Shown: piece by piece, positions 46,955 through 56,043 of the stretch
Layout of the letters: each line of letters starts with the position of its first letter
How positions within the stretch are numbered: position 1 is the first letter of the stretch
Assembly (NCBI RefSeq): GCF_902859825.1
Contig: NZ_CADIKB010000013.1
Span: forward strand, 1-64,000
Direction: 5' to 3'
DNA: 64,000 nt
Source: Paraburkholderia phenoliruptrix
Lineage (GTDB): Bacteria > Pseudomonadota > Gammaproteobacteria > Burkholderiales > Burkholderiaceae
Notes under the pieces: generated by a model
The model's input: the letters and a program-made list of their open reading frames with translations, nothing else
Database searches by the model: none
What the model was told of the DNA's origin: nothing
Position numbers and translations under genes: made by a program

Positions 46955-47908
46955 TCAGCGCCCGGCGCTCGCGCGGAATGCATCGAAACGCGAACGTGAC
47001 GACGCACCGGTCAGATAGACGGGCGCAATGGTTTCGATGCTGGCGGGCTCGATGCCCAGCTCGGGCGCAAGCGGGCGGCTCAGCACGTTGTCGACTTTCA
47101 TGGAGTCGAGATTGTCGCGCGTGATAACCGGTTCGCCCGGCGCCATTTCGAAGGTCATCGCCTGCATGCGCGCGAGCGCGTCGGGCAGACGGATGATGCT
47201 CGCGTGCCGGCCGATCACGTCGCCGCAATATTTGACTAGCTGTTCGAGCGTATACACGCTCGGGCCGCCGAGTTCATAGGTCTTGCCGTTGGCCGCGTCG
47301 AGATCGAGCACATTGACAATGGCTTTGGCCACGTCGCCGACATAAACGGGCTGAAACTTCGCGTCCGGCATGGCCAGCGGGATCACCGGAAAGATGCGCT
47401 GCAAAAACGCGAACTTGTTCAGGAACTGGTCTTCGGGCCCGAACACCACCGACGGCCGGAACACCGTCCATGCAAGATTCGCCGCGTGCACCGCTTTCTC
47501 GCCGTCGCCCTTCGAGCGCGAGTACATGCTCGGGCCGTTCGAGTCCGCGCCGAGCGCGCTCAGATGAATCAGCCGATGCACGCCCTTGCCTTCGCAAGCC
47601 GCGGCGATTCGCGTGGGCAGTTCGACATGCGCGCGCGCGAATTCGGGACCGTAGGGCGTGCGGCGTTTGCCGTGCAGCGTGCCGACCAGGTTGATCACGC
47701 AGTCGGTGCCTTCGACAAAGCGCGCAAGCTGCACCGGATCGAACACATCGGTTTCGATCACGTCGATAGGCAGCAGCGTGAGATGGCGCGCGTTGTAGCG
47801 CCGCCGCGTGGCGATGCGCACGTCTTTGCCCATTTCAACGAGGGCGTTGACGAGATGGCTTCCGATAAACCCGGAACCGCCGATGATCGCAATGGCTTTA
47901 TGTCGCAT
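46955..47908 (-). CDS. NAD(P)-binding complex I NDUFA9-subunit-like protein
   Basis: A 317-residue atypical SDR. MRHKAIAIIGGSGFIGSHLVNAL at the N-terminus is the Rossmann fold, then ATRRRYNARHLTLLPIDVIETDVFD and YSRSKGDGEKAV, where the usual YxxxK is seen as YSRSK. This matches the NDUFA9-like family, which in mitochondria stabilises complex I; the bacterial members' role is unclear. The ATG at 47908 follows CAGGGAG. It is 37 bp upstream of the gst gene. Confidence 0.88.
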   Translation of the reverse strand: MRHKAIAIIGGSGFIGSHLVNALVEMGKDVRIATRRRYNARHLTLLPIDVIETDVFDPVQLARFVEGTDCVINLVGTLHGKRRTPYGPEFARAHVELPTRIAAACEGKGVHRLIHLSALGADSNGPSMYSRSKGDGEKAVHAANLAWTVFRPSVVFGPEDQFLNKFAFLQRIFPVIPLAMPDAKFQPVYVGDVAKAIVNVLDLDAANGKTYELGGPSVYTLEQLVKYCGDVIGRHASIIRLPDALARMQAMTFEMAPGEPVITRDNLDSMKVDNVLSRPLAPELGIEPASIETIAPVYLTGASSRSRFDAFRASAGR

Positions 47909-47988
47909 TTTCGACTCCCTGGTGGAAGCCGCGGCAACGGCTGGCGAGGCGCGCCGCCGCCTCGCAGGAGGCAGCGGCGGCACGGCGC

Positions 47989-49956
47989 TTACGGTGCAAT
48001 GTAACCCAGACGCGCCTTCAGCGATTGCGGACGGCCTTCGAACAATGCCGCGTAGTAGACCGTGTTGGACAACACATTCTTAACGTAGTCGCGCGTTTCC
48101 TGGAACGGAATCGCCTCGGCGAAGATGGCGCCTTCAACCGGATGCTGCAACGACTGCCGCCAGTTGCGCGGACGGCCCGGACCGGCGTTGTAACCCGCGG
48201 TGGCCAGCACGGCGGAACCATCGAACTGATTGTAGATCATCGACAGATAGTTCGTGCCGAGCAGGATGTTGGTGTTGATGTCGTTCATCTGCTCGCGCGA
48301 AATCGGGCCGAGGCCGATCCTTTTCGCGACGAGTTGCGCCGTGCCCGGCATCAACTGCATCAAACCGCCCGCGCCGACTTCGGAACGCGCGTTGATGATA
48401 AAGCGCGATTCCTGGCGAATCAGCCCGTACGCCCATTCCACGTCCAGACCGGTGGACTGCGCATCGCGCTCGACAATATCGCGGAACGGCGATAGATAGC
48501 GCAGAGAGAAATCGTGCTCGGTTTTCGTGCGGTCGGCCGTGTTGACGGTGCGGTCGTACAGCTGGATGCGGCGTGCGTACTCGGCAGCGGCGAGCAACTG
48601 ACGATCGCTCATGTTGCGCAGCGGCCAGTTCCATTCGCGATTGCCTTCCAGACGCAGATTCAGCGCGTAGAAGCGCTGGGCGAGGTCGAAGCCGGGCGTG
48701 TTGCCGGCCTGCTGGACTTCGGCATCGGTCACCGAGGTTTTGGGCGGCGCCACGATCTTCTGGCCGAGTTCTTCTGCGGCGAGCTGGCCGTAGAAATTGA
48801 AGCCCTGCGAGATCGACTCGAATTCCTGGTTGGCCGTAGTCGTGTCGCCCGCCTGCTTGAGCGCGCGGGCGTGCCAGTAAATCCACGACGGCTGGTTGCG
48901 CAGCGCCGCCGGCATCTGCTCGATCGACCAGCGCACCATGTTCCAGTCGCCGGCGAGAAGTGCCGTGCGCGTGCGCCATTCGTACGCGGGATTGGAGAGC
49001 GGCGCGTTCGCCGACAGGCGGTACCAGTCGGTCGCGCTCGGCATCTGCTTCGCGGCGGCCTGATAGGCAATCGTGCCCCAGCCGATGGCGCGCTCCGGCG
49101 AATTCAGCGAAGGCGCGACCGACGCAAAGGTGGCCGCCGCCATGGCCGGATCGTTGCGCGCCATGCGCGTGATCGCGAGCAACGCCAGCTGATGCGATTG
49201 CGGATCGGCACCGACGCCGCGCGCGAGCAGCAACGGCGGCGTATTCGCCGCCTGGCCGAACAGCACGGGATCGGGCGCGTGGTCGCCCAGCGCGTCGACG
49301 AGCTTGCTGCCGACATTCGTGTAGTTCTGCTCGTACGCGAGACGGATCTGCTGCCAGATGTCGTCGGTACTGAACTGCTTGTTGACGCCGAGCATCGTGA
49401 TCAGGTCGACGCAGCCGTCGCCGTACCATTTCGGATCGACGAGCAGCGCGCGCGCCGCGTCTGCGACATTCTCGCCGCGCGACGCACGCGATTCGAGCGC
49501 GTAGCACTTCACCTGCGTGTCGTCGTTCAGGACAAAGCGCGCATATTGCTGATCGAAGTTGCGCCAGTCGTGACGCGTGCCGAGCACCGTCAGATAGTCG
49601 TTACGCATGCGGTCGGCAATGGCCTGACCGTCGTATTTCTGCAGGAACGCGAGCACCGGCGCATCCGGCGCGTCGACGCGCGCATGGCCGCCCGAATCGA
49701 AAAGCTGCGGCTTGAGCTGGAAATACTCCAGATACGAAGGCGCCGGATAGCCCGGAATCATGCTCGCGAGCTGCGCCGCGCGCGCCGCGTCGTTATTGCG
49801 GGCAGCCTCGCGCAACTGGACGAAAATCTGGTCGTCGTTGGTGAGCTGCGAAATGGGAAGTGGTTTGACGGCTGACGCGGTGCTGCATGCGACGAGAGCG
49901 GCTGCGGCAAGCGCCATACCGGCCGCGCGATATACTCGAAAAAGACTTTTTGACAT
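47989..49956 (-). CDS. Soluble-type lytic transglycosylase (Slt70-like)
   Basis: A 655-residue exported murein-degrading enzyme. The start MSKSLFRVYRAAGMALAAAALVAC gives a signal with a lipobox-like VAC. The long superhelical N-terminal domain (residues 40-480) is followed by the catalytic SLT domain with the Glu in IRQESRF, the conserved GAGGLMQLMPGTAQ, and TAGYNAGPGRPRNW. It acts in peptidoglycan turnover. The neighbouring cyclo-ligase gene starts 20 bp away on the other strand. Confidence 0.92.
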   Translation of the reverse strand: MSKSLFRVYRAAGMALAAAALVACSTASAVKPLPISQLTNDDQIFVQLREAARNNDAARAAQLASMIPGYPAPSYLEYFQLKPQLFDSGGHARVDAPDAPVLAFLQKYDGQAIADRMRNDYLTVLGTRHDWRNFDQQYARFVLNDDTQVKCYALESRASRGENVADAARALLVDPKWYGDGCVDLITMLGVNKQFSTDDIWQQIRLAYEQNYTNVGSKLVDALGDHAPDPVLFGQAANTPPLLLARGVGADPQSHQLALLAITRMARNDPAMAAATFASVAPSLNSPERAIGWGTIAYQAAAKQMPSATDWYRLSANAPLSNPAYEWRTRTALLAGDWNMVRWSIEQMPAALRNQPSWIYWHARALKQAGDTTTANQEFESISQGFNFYGQLAAEELGQKIVAPPKTSVTDAEVQQAGNTPGFDLAQRFYALNLRLEGNREWNWPLRNMSDRQLLAAAEYARRIQLYDRTVNTADRTKTEHDFSLRYLSPFRDIVERDAQSTGLDVEWAYGLIRQESRFIINARSEVGAGGLMQLMPGTAQLVAKRIGLGPISREQMNDINTNILLGTNYLSMIYNQFDGSAVLATAGYNAGPGRPRNWRQSLQHPVEGAIFAEAIPFQETRDYVKNVLSNTVYYAALFEGRPQSLKARLGYIAP

Positions 49957-49976
49957 CGTTGTTTCTGGAGCGCGAA

Positions 49977-50576
49977 TTGAACCCAAGCATAGCATGCAAC
50001 CCTTCCGCCGAATCGAAAAAGGCGCTGCGTCGAATGCTATTGGAAGCAAGGCTGCAAGCGGCTTCCGAGCCGACGAACAATGCCGCGCTCGGGCGCCGCG
50101 TGCTCGACGCGCTGAAGCATTTCGATGTCAAAAGCGTGGGGTTCTACTGGCCGCTCGCCGGCGAATTCGATGCGCGCGCAGCGGTCTCCATCTGGCTGAC
50201 GGGCGGCTCGCCGCGCGAAGCCAGTCTGCCGATCATCAGGGAACGCGGCTTGCCGCTCGAGTTCCACGCGTGGTCGCCCGACGCGCCGATGAAGATCGGC
50301 CACCACAAGATTGCCGAGCCGGCAACGGAACGCCTCGTGATTCCCGAGCTGCTGCTCGTGCCCTGCGTGGGTTTCGACGCCGACGGCTACCGGCTCGGCT
50401 ACGGCGGCGGCTATTACGACCGCACGCTCGCCGGCTGGCCCGGCGCGACGAGGCCGATTACGGTAGGTGTCGCATATGAAGCGTGCCGCACGCTCGCGCT
50501 CGAACGCGAGGCGCACGACATTCCCCTAGACATGATCGTCACCGAGACGGGGCTGCATGCGCGAGCCGCCGCTTAA
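49977..50576 (+). CDS. 5-formyltetrahydrofolate cyclo-ligase
   Basis: Converts 5-formyl-THF to methenyl-THF. The 199-residue product has the family's N-terminal KKALRRMLLEAR and the C-terminal PCVGFDADGYRLGYGGGYYDRTLAG ATP/substrate loop. The TTG at 49977 is chosen: it is preceded by CTGGAG at good spacing and keeps the conserved lysine helix, whereas the first ATG (50034) would cut it off. TATACT at 49931-49936 is a likely -10 inside the divergent slt gene. Confidence 0.9.
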   Translation: MNPSIACNPSAESKKALRRMLLEARLQAASEPTNNAALGRRVLDALKHFDVKSVGFYWPLAGEFDARAAVSIWLTGGSPREASLPIIRERGLPLEFHAWSPDAPMKIGHHKIAEPATERLVIPELLLVPCVGFDADGYRLGYGGGYYDRTLAGWPGATRPITVGVAYEACRTLALEREAHDIPLDMIVTETGLHARAAA

Positions 50577-50655
50577 GCCGAGCGAAGCGCGCAGCGCGCG
50601 CGTTCGCTCGCTCTACGCTGAGGTGCATTGACGCGTCAGGCCGCGCGCCTCTTCT

Positions 50656-51168
50656 TTATAACGACGCCGCCGCGCGCGCGGCCGTGTCGTACATGCCCGA
50701 CGCACTGCGCATCAATTGCGCCGCCTCGCCGATCTGCTCGTTAGTGAGGCCGCTTTCCTTCAGCGTCGAAATGAGGCAGCTTTCGCGCACCTCGCGATAC
50801 TTGAGGCATAGCGCGCGGCCCGCCTCCGTCGCCGAAAAGAACACTTCCTTGCCGGTCTTTTCGCTTTTTACATACCCTCTAGCTACGAGCTTCTTCAGCG
50901 CATAGGTTGCGACGTGCGTGTCTTCGATATTCAGCACGAAGCAGATGTCGGCCAGCTTCTTGCGACGCTCGCGATGACTCACGTGATGCAGCAGCGAGAC
51001 TTCGATGGCGGTCATGTCCTTTTCCCCCGCCGCCGACATGCAGCGCACCATCCATCGGTTGAATGCGTTGCCGGCCATGATGAGCGCGTACTCGAGCTCG
51101 GACAGCTCCGCGCTCGTGTCGGACACGAGATGTTCCGACGAGACGATCTTGGTGGGATGCCGCGACAT
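50656..51168 (-). CDS. Winged-helix (MarR-like) transcriptional regulator
   Basis: A 170-residue DNA-binding protein. MRCMSAAGEKDMTAIEVSLLHHVSHRERRKKLADICFVLNI and the following THVATYALKKLVARGYVKSEKTGKEVFF form the winged helix, typical of the MarR-like regulators of beta-proteobacteria. It is divergent from pxpB; three TTGAYA elements spaced by exactly 11 bp lie in between and may be its binding site. Control of the pxp genes is inferred from this arrangement. Confidence 0.85.
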   Translation of the reverse strand: MSRHPTKIVSSEHLVSDTSAELSELEYALIMAGNAFNRWMVRCMSAAGEKDMTAIEVSLLHHVSHRERRKKLADICFVLNIEDTHVATYALKKLVARGYVKSEKTGKEVFFSATEAGRALCLKYREVRESCLISTLKESGLTNEQIGEAAQLMRSASGMYDTAARAAASL

Positions 51169-51251
51169 GTGAATTTCTCAGAAAACGAAATGGGAAGTGT
51201 CCGGAGTGTACGACGAGCGGGCGCGCCCCGCGAGCCTGGCGAAAACTCTTA

Positions 51252-51279
51252 TTGATAAATCGTTGATATTTTATTGACA
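51252..51279 (+). promoter_or_regulatory. Three phased TTGAYA elements upstream of pxpB
   Basis: TTGATA at 51252, TTGATA at 51263 and TTGACA at 51274: identical 11-bp spacing in an AT-rich island between two divergent genes. The phasing places the elements on one face of the DNA, as for cooperative regulator binding. One or more could double as -35 elements. Confidence 0.5.
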
Positions 51280-51370
51280 ATGTATCCTTCAAACATCGCG
51301 TGACTGTCGTGCCGTGGTTGTCCGACGTTGCGCAATGCAGAACTCTTTGACTTCTCCGGGTCTTCAAGCC

Positions 51371-52024
51371 ATGAGCCAACCCCACATCTTTCCGCTCGGC
51401 GACGCCGCGCTGGTCTGCGAGGCGCCCCCGCCCGCGACGCTCGACTGCCAGCGCCGCGTCTGGGCGGTCGCCGAACTCGCGCGCGACTGGCCGCATGTGC
51501 TCGAAGTGGTGCCGGGCATGAACAATCTGACGCTCGTGTTCGATCCGCTCGAAGCCGACCGCGACGCGCTGTCGAAGCGCTTGCAGGAAACCTGGGACGC
51601 CGCCGGCCAAGCCCCGTCGGCGGGCCGCGACGTGGAGATTCCGGTTCAGTACGGCGGCGAGTTCGGCCCCGACCTCGGCGCCGTGGCGAGCCACACCGGT
51701 TTGGGCGTGCGGGAAGTCATCGAGCGGCATTCCAGCGGCCAGTACGTGGTGTTCTTCCTCGGCTTCCAGCCGGGCTTCGCCTATATGGGCGGGCTCGACG
51801 AGGCGCTGCACACGCCGCGCCGCGCGTCGCCGCGGCTGGAAGTGCCGGCGGGTTCCGTCGGCATCGGCGGAGAGCAGACCGGCATCTATCCGGCGACGTC
51901 GCCGGGCGGCTGGCAACTGATCGGCCGCACCGAGCTGCCGCTCTTCGATCCCGCGCGCCGCCCGCCCACGCTGTTGCAGCCGGGCGACCGGGTGCGCTTC
52001 ACCATCGCGGGGATACACGCATGA
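51371..52024 (+). CDS. pxpB: 5-oxoprolinase subunit PxpB (KipI-like)
   Basis: One of three subunits of the ATP-dependent 5-oxoprolinase that hydrolyses pyroglutamate to glutamate. The 217-residue product has the PxpB signatures FPLGDAALVCE, VVPGMNNLTLVFDP, FFLGFQPGFAYMGGLDEAL and PAGSVGIGGEQTGIYP. The start MSQPHIFPLGD at 51371 fits the family; an ATG at 51335 is possible. It overlaps pxpC by the ATGA at 52021-52024, and pxpA follows. Confidence 0.92.
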   Translation: MSQPHIFPLGDAALVCEAPPPATLDCQRRVWAVAELARDWPHVLEVVPGMNNLTLVFDPLEADRDALSKRLQETWDAAGQAPSAGRDVEIPVQYGGEFGPDLGAVASHTGLGVREVIERHSSGQYVVFFLGFQPGFAYMGGLDEALHTPRRASPRLEVPAGSVGIGGEQTGIYPATSPGGWQLIGRTELPLFDPARRPPTLLQPGDRVRFTIAGIHA

Positions 52025-53073
52025 TCGACGTGATTCGCGCAGGTCTTCTGACCACCATCCAGGACCTCGGCCGCCACGGCTACCGGCATCTCGGCGTCGC
52101 GATGGGCGGGGCGCTCGACCGGCTGTCGCTGGAAGTCGGCAACCGGCTGGTCGGCAACCGGCCCGACGCGGCCGGCCTCGAAATCACCTTCGGTCCGACC
52201 GTGCTGCGGTTTCTGCGCGCGACACGGGTCGCGATCACGGGCAGCGAATTCGGCGCGACGCTCGACGGCAAGCCGGTCTATTCCTGGTGGAGCCTGCCCG
52301 TCAAAGCCGGGCAGGAGCTGGTGCTGAACGCGGCGAGGCGCGGCATGCGCGGCTACGTGTGCGTCGCGGGCGGCATCGACGTCTTGCCGATGCTCGGTTC
52401 GCGCAGCACGGATCTCGCCGGACGCTTCGGCGGCCTCGGCGGCCGCGCGCTGCGCGACGGCGACCGCGTGCCGCTCGGCGCGCCGCCGCAGCGCGGCCAC
52501 GTCGGCTTCTCGCCCGAGGCGCCGGAATTCGGCGTGAAAGCGCCCGCGTGGTGCAAGTTCGTGCTCGTCGACGAGCCGCTGCGGCGCGGCCGGCATCCCA
52601 CGGGCGTGCCTTGGGCGGTGCCGATTCGCGTGCTGCGCGGCCCGGAATACGACAGCTTCACGGAAGAAGCGCAGGAATCGTTCTGGTCCGACGAGTGGCT
52701 CGTCACGCCGAACAGCAATCGGATGGGCTACCGGCTCGCCGGCAGCGAACTGAAACGCAAGCAGAAGGCCGACCTGCTGTCGCACGCGGTGCTGCCGGGC
52801 ACGATCCAGGTGCCGCCGAACGGCCAGCCCATCGTGCTGATGAGCGACGCGCAGACCACCGGTGGCTACCCGAAGATCGGCGCGGTGATTCAGGCCGACT
52901 TGTGGAAGCTCGCGCAAGTGCGCCTGAACGCAGCCGTGCGCTTCATCCCGACCACACCTTACGAGGCGCGCCAGGCATTGCTCGAAGAGCGCACCTACTT
53001 GCGGCAGATCGACGCCGCCATCGCCATGCATGAAGAGCGCTGCGCGCGGCAAATGGCCGTCGCGGCGTTGTAA
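52021..53073 (+). CDS. pxpC: 5-oxoprolinase subunit PxpC (KipA-like)
   Basis: The large subunit of the 5-oxoprolinase, related to biotin-dependent carboxyltransferase domains. The 350-residue product opens MIDVIRAGLLTTIQDLGRHGYRHLGVAMGGALD, the family hallmark, and includes VAGGIDVLPMLGSRSTDLAGRFGGLGGR and SDAQTTGGYPKIG. The ATGA overlap with pxpB implies translational coupling and a fixed ratio. It precedes pxpA by 17 bp. Confidence 0.93.
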   Translation: MIDVIRAGLLTTIQDLGRHGYRHLGVAMGGALDRLSLEVGNRLVGNRPDAAGLEITFGPTVLRFLRATRVAITGSEFGATLDGKPVYSWWSLPVKAGQELVLNAARRGMRGYVCVAGGIDVLPMLGSRSTDLAGRFGGLGGRALRDGDRVPLGAPPQRGHVGFSPEAPEFGVKAPAWCKFVLVDEPLRRGRHPTGVPWAVPIRVLRGPEYDSFTEEAQESFWSDEWLVTPNSNRMGYRLAGSELKRKQKADLLSHAVLPGTIQVPPNGQPIVLMSDAQTTGGYPKIGAVIQADLWKLAQVRLNAAVRFIPTTPYEARQALLEERTYLRQIDAAIAMHEERCARQMAVAAL

Positions 53074-53090
53074 CTGAATAGAGGAACACC

Positions 53091-53843
53091 ATGGAAATCG
53101 ATCTGAATGCCGATCTCGGCGAAGGCTGCGGCTCCGACGAGGCGCTGCTCGACCTCGTCAGCTCGGCCAATATCGCGTGCGGCTGGCACGCGGGCGGCGC
53201 CCAGGCCATGCGTGACTGCGTGCGCTGGGCAGTGCAGAAAGGCGTGTCGATCGGCGCGCATCCGAGCTTCAACGATCCCGAGAATTTCGGCCGCAAGGAA
53301 ATGGACTTGCCGGCGAGCGAGATCTACGCGGGCGTGCTGTATCAGCTCGGCGCACTCTCGGCGATCGCGCAGGCCGAGGGCGGGCGCATCGCGCACGTCA
53401 AGCCGCACGGCGCGCTCTACAACCAGGCCGCGCGCGACCCGAAGATCGCGGATGCGATCGTGTCGGCCGTGCATGACTTTGACCCGTCGGTCGCGGTGTT
53501 CGCGCTTGCCAACAGCGGGCTCGTGACGGCCGCGCGCAACGCGGGGCTGACCGCCATCGAAGAAGTGTTCGCCGATCGCGGCTATCGCGCCGACGGCTCG
53601 CTCGTGCCGCGCAAGGAGCCGGGCGCCCTGCTCGACGATGAAGACGAAGTGCTCGAACGCACGCTCGCAATGGTGCGCGAGCAGCGCGTGCGCGCGGTCG
53701 ACGGCCAGTGGGTGCCGCTCAATGCGCAGACCATCTGCCTGCACGGCGACGGCCCGCACGCGCTCGCGTTCGCGCGGCGCATTCGCAGCGCGCTGGAGCA
53801 GGCCGGTATCGAAGTGCATGCGGCCGGCGCTGCCAGCGTCTGA
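53091..53843 (+). CDS. pxpA: 5-oxoprolinase subunit PxpA (LamB/YcsF family)
   Basis: The third subunit of the 5-oxoprolinase. The 250-residue protein opens [21 protein letters not shown] and has [33 protein letters not shown] and [14 protein letters not shown], all typical of the YcsF fold with metal-binding His/Asp. It completes pxpBCA. The 274-bp spacer downstream carries a stable hairpin before the DUF969 gene. Confidence 0.94.
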   Translation: MEIDLNADLGEGCGSDEALLDLVSSANIACGWHAGGAQAMRDCVRWAVQKGVSIGAHPSFNDPENFGRKEMDLPASEIYAGVLYQLGALSAIAQAEGGRIAHVKPHGALYNQAARDPKIADAIVSAVHDFDPSVAVFALANSGLVTAARNAGLTAIEEVFADRGYRADGSLVPRKEPGALLDDEDEVLERTLAMVREQRVRAVDGQWVPLNAQTICLHGDGPHALAFARRIRSALEQAGIEVHAAGAASV

Positions 53844-53884
53844 CGTCGGCGAGTTTGTTCCGCGCCATGCCTTGATGATCCTCC

Positions 53885-53909
53885 AACGCCCCGCTCCATG
53901 CGGGGCGTT
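53885..53909 (+). terminator. Hairpin after pxpA
   Basis: AACGCCCCGC and GCGGGGCGTT form a perfect 10-bp stem around TCCAT, without T-run. It may partly attenuate read-through into the DUF969/DUF979 genes. Confidence 0.5.
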
Positions 53910-53964
53910 CGCGAGGTGCGGAACGCTTCCGGCGGATCGGCGGCGAGTTCGCCGCAGCAACGCG

Positions 53965-53985
53965 AGTTGCAGTTGCAGTTGCAGT
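53965..53985. repeat. Hexamer tandem repeat
   Basis: Three and a half copies of AGTTGC in the spacer between pxpA and the DUF969 gene. Short, possibly length-variable; no known role. Confidence 0.6.
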
Positions 53986-54117
53986 CGAAGGTGAAGTAGC
54001 AGTACGTAGCAACGCGGCCGCCAAGAGCCGCGGCAACAAAACGGCGCGCGGATCGCCACGCGCCGGCCCATGCTGGCCGCCACAAGCGGCGAGGTTGAAA
54101 CCTGTTTGGAGATCCAG

Positions 54118-54867
54118 ATGCAGACAACAGTCAGTTTATGGCCGCTGATCGGCGTGGCCGTCATCATCGTTGGCTTTTTATTGCGGTTCAATCCGATGCT
54201 GATCGTGGCGGTTGCCGCGATCATCACCGGCCTCGCCGCGCACTTCCCGCCTGAAAAGATCCTCGCCGAAATCGGCACCGGCTTCATCAAGACGCGCAAC
54301 ATTCCGTTGATCATTCTTCTGCCGCTCGCGGTGATCGGCCTGCTCGAACGGCACGGCCTGCGCGAGCGGGCGCAGACGTGGATCAGCGGCATCAAGGCCG
54401 CCACGGCCGGGCGTCTGCTGATCGTCTATCTGCTCGTGCGCGAACTCACCGCGGCGGTCGGCCTGACCGGGCTGGGCGGACATCCGCAGATGGTGCGCCC
54501 GCTCATCGCCCCGATGGCCGAAGGCGCCACCGAAACCCGCTTCGGCAAGATCAGCGACGCCGTGCGCTTCAAGTTGCGCGCCTTCTCGGCGGCAACGGAC
54601 AACGTGGGCCTCTTCTTCGGCGAGGACATTTTCGTCGCGTTCGGCGCCATCGTGCTGATGACCACCTTCCTGAAAGAGGCCGGCATCGTCGTCGAGCCGA
54701 TTCACGTGGCGGTGTGGGGCATTCCGACCGCGATCAGCGCGTTTCTGATTCACGGCTTCCGCCTGTATCTGCTCGACCGCAAGCTCGACCGCGAACTGCG
54801 CGGCAACGCGAAAGCGGGCAGCAACACCGTTTCGCCGGCGCAATCGGCCGCAGGAGACAAAGCATGA
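54118..54867 (+). CDS. DUF969 membrane protein
   Basis: A 249-residue inner-membrane protein with about six helices, starting MQTTVSLWPLIGVAVIIVGFLLRFNPM. Conserved internal segments are IGTGFIKTRNIPLIILLPLAVIGLLERHGLRERA and LTGLGGHPQMVRPLIAPMAEGATE. It overlaps the DUF979 gene by ATGA (54864-54867). The pair always occurs together and often beside 5-oxoproline or peptide genes, so a two-subunit transporter for pyroglutamate-type compounds is a reasonable inference; it has not been proven. Confidence 0.85.
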   Translation: MQTTVSLWPLIGVAVIIVGFLLRFNPMLIVAVAAIITGLAAHFPPEKILAEIGTGFIKTRNIPLIILLPLAVIGLLERHGLRERAQTWISGIKAATAGRLLIVYLLVRELTAAVGLTGLGGHPQMVRPLIAPMAEGATETRFGKISDAVRFKLRAFSAATDNVGLFFGEDIFVAFGAIVLMTTFLKEAGIVVEPIHVAVWGIPTAISAFLIHGFRLYLLDRKLDRELRGNAKAGSNTVSPAQSAAGDKA

Positions 54868-55820
54868 CGCTCACGATTACCTATCTCTTCTGGCTGCTGG
54901 GCGTGGTGCTGCTGATCATCGGCGGCATGATCGTCACCGACAAGGAACACCCGCGCCGCCTGACGGCCGGCGGCTTCTGGATTCTCTACGCGCTGATCTT
55001 TCTGATCGGCGACAAGCTGCCGCCCGCCGTGGTCGGCGCCGCAGTGATCGTCATGGCGCTGATTGCCGGCTTCGGCGGCGTGACCGCGGGCAAGCCGCGC
55101 GTGCTCTCGCTCGAAGCGCGCAAGGCGAGCGCCGCGCGGCTTCGCAACAAGCTGTTCGTGCCCGCGCTGACGATTCCGGTGATCACGGTGATCGTCACGC
55201 TGTCGGCGAGCCACCTGGTGTTCGGCGGCGTGCCGCTGATCGAAAAGGCCAACGTCACCCTGATCGGCTTCGGCATCGGCTGCGTGATCGCGCTCGCCAT
55301 TGCCTGCGTGCTGACGCGCGACACTGTCGGCCAGTCGATGAAGGAAGCGCGCCGCCTCGTCGACGCGCTCTCCTGGGCCGCGGTGCTGCCGCAAATGCTC
55401 GGCATGCTCGGCCTCGTGTTTTCGGATGCGGGCGTCGGCAAAGCCGTCGCGCACGTGACGACCGCGTACATCAGCCTCGACTACCGGTTCATCGCGGTGG
55501 CTGTGTACTGCATCGGCATGGCGCTCTTCACGATGGTGATGGGCAACGGCTTCGCCGCTTTCCCGGTGATGACGGGCGGCGTCGGCGTGCCGATTCTCGT
55601 CGGCGTGTTTCATGGCAATCCGGCCGTGATGGTGGCGATCGGCATGTTCTCGGGCTACTGCGGCACACTGATGACGCCGATGGCCGCGAACTTCAACATG
55701 GTGCCGGCGGCACTGCTCGAACTGCCTGACAAGAACGCGGTGATCAAGGTACAGATTCCGACAGCGCTCACGCTGCTGGTGGTCAATATCTTCCTGCTCA
55801 ATTTCCTGATGTTCAACTAG
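54864..55820 (+). CDS. DUF979 membrane protein
   Basis: A 318-residue membrane protein with about eight to nine helices, starting MTLTITYLFWLLGVVLLIIGGM and containing VTDKEHPRRLTAGGFWILYALIF and MGNGFAAFPVMTGGVGVPILVG. It begins inside the DUF969 stop (ATGA), so the two are made in step. No ATP-binding or channel motif is seen; the pair probably works as a secondary transporter. Terminator-like stems lie at 55845-55892. Confidence 0.85.
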   Translation: MTLTITYLFWLLGVVLLIIGGMIVTDKEHPRRLTAGGFWILYALIFLIGDKLPPAVVGAAVIVMALIAGFGGVTAGKPRVLSLEARKASAARLRNKLFVPALTIPVITVIVTLSASHLVFGGVPLIEKANVTLIGFGIGCVIALAIACVLTRDTVGQSMKEARRLVDALSWAAVLPQMLGMLGLVFSDAGVGKAVAHVTTAYISLDYRFIAVAVYCIGMALFTMVMGNGFAAFPVMTGGVGVPILVGVFHGNPAVMVAIGMFSGYCGTLMTPMAANFNMVPAALLELPDKNAVIKVQIPTALTLLVVNIFLLNFLMFN

Positions 55821-55844
55821 GACGCAGCAGTAAAAGACAGTAGA

Positions 55845-55892
55845 AAATGCAGCATTTCCGATGTGCCATGCGACGTTTCCGCGGCACATCGG
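55845..55892. repeat. Two palindromes after the DUF979 gene
   Basis: AAATGC-A-GCATTT (55845-55857), then CCGATGTGCC paired with GGCACATCGG (55858-55867, 55883-55892). They could be a Rho-assisted stop for the operon, or an operator for the next gene. The remaining 150 bp to 56043 shows nothing further. Confidence 0.5.
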
Positions 55893-56043
55893 TGAAGCAT
55901 GAGGAACAGGAAAAACCTGCAACGGAAATGGGATGTGTCCGAACGCCGGCCCATGAGACCGGCCATAAGATGCCGGACGATCTCCCGTCCACGCGCGCGG
56001 GCGCGCGCGTAGCGCACCGCCGCGGCTCTTCCCGCAGGTCTTC

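Noticed and set aside
53965..53985. AGTTGC repeats as a CRISPR or phase-variation tract
   Set aside because: Only three and a half units, no spacers, and outside any coding sequence or clear promoter.
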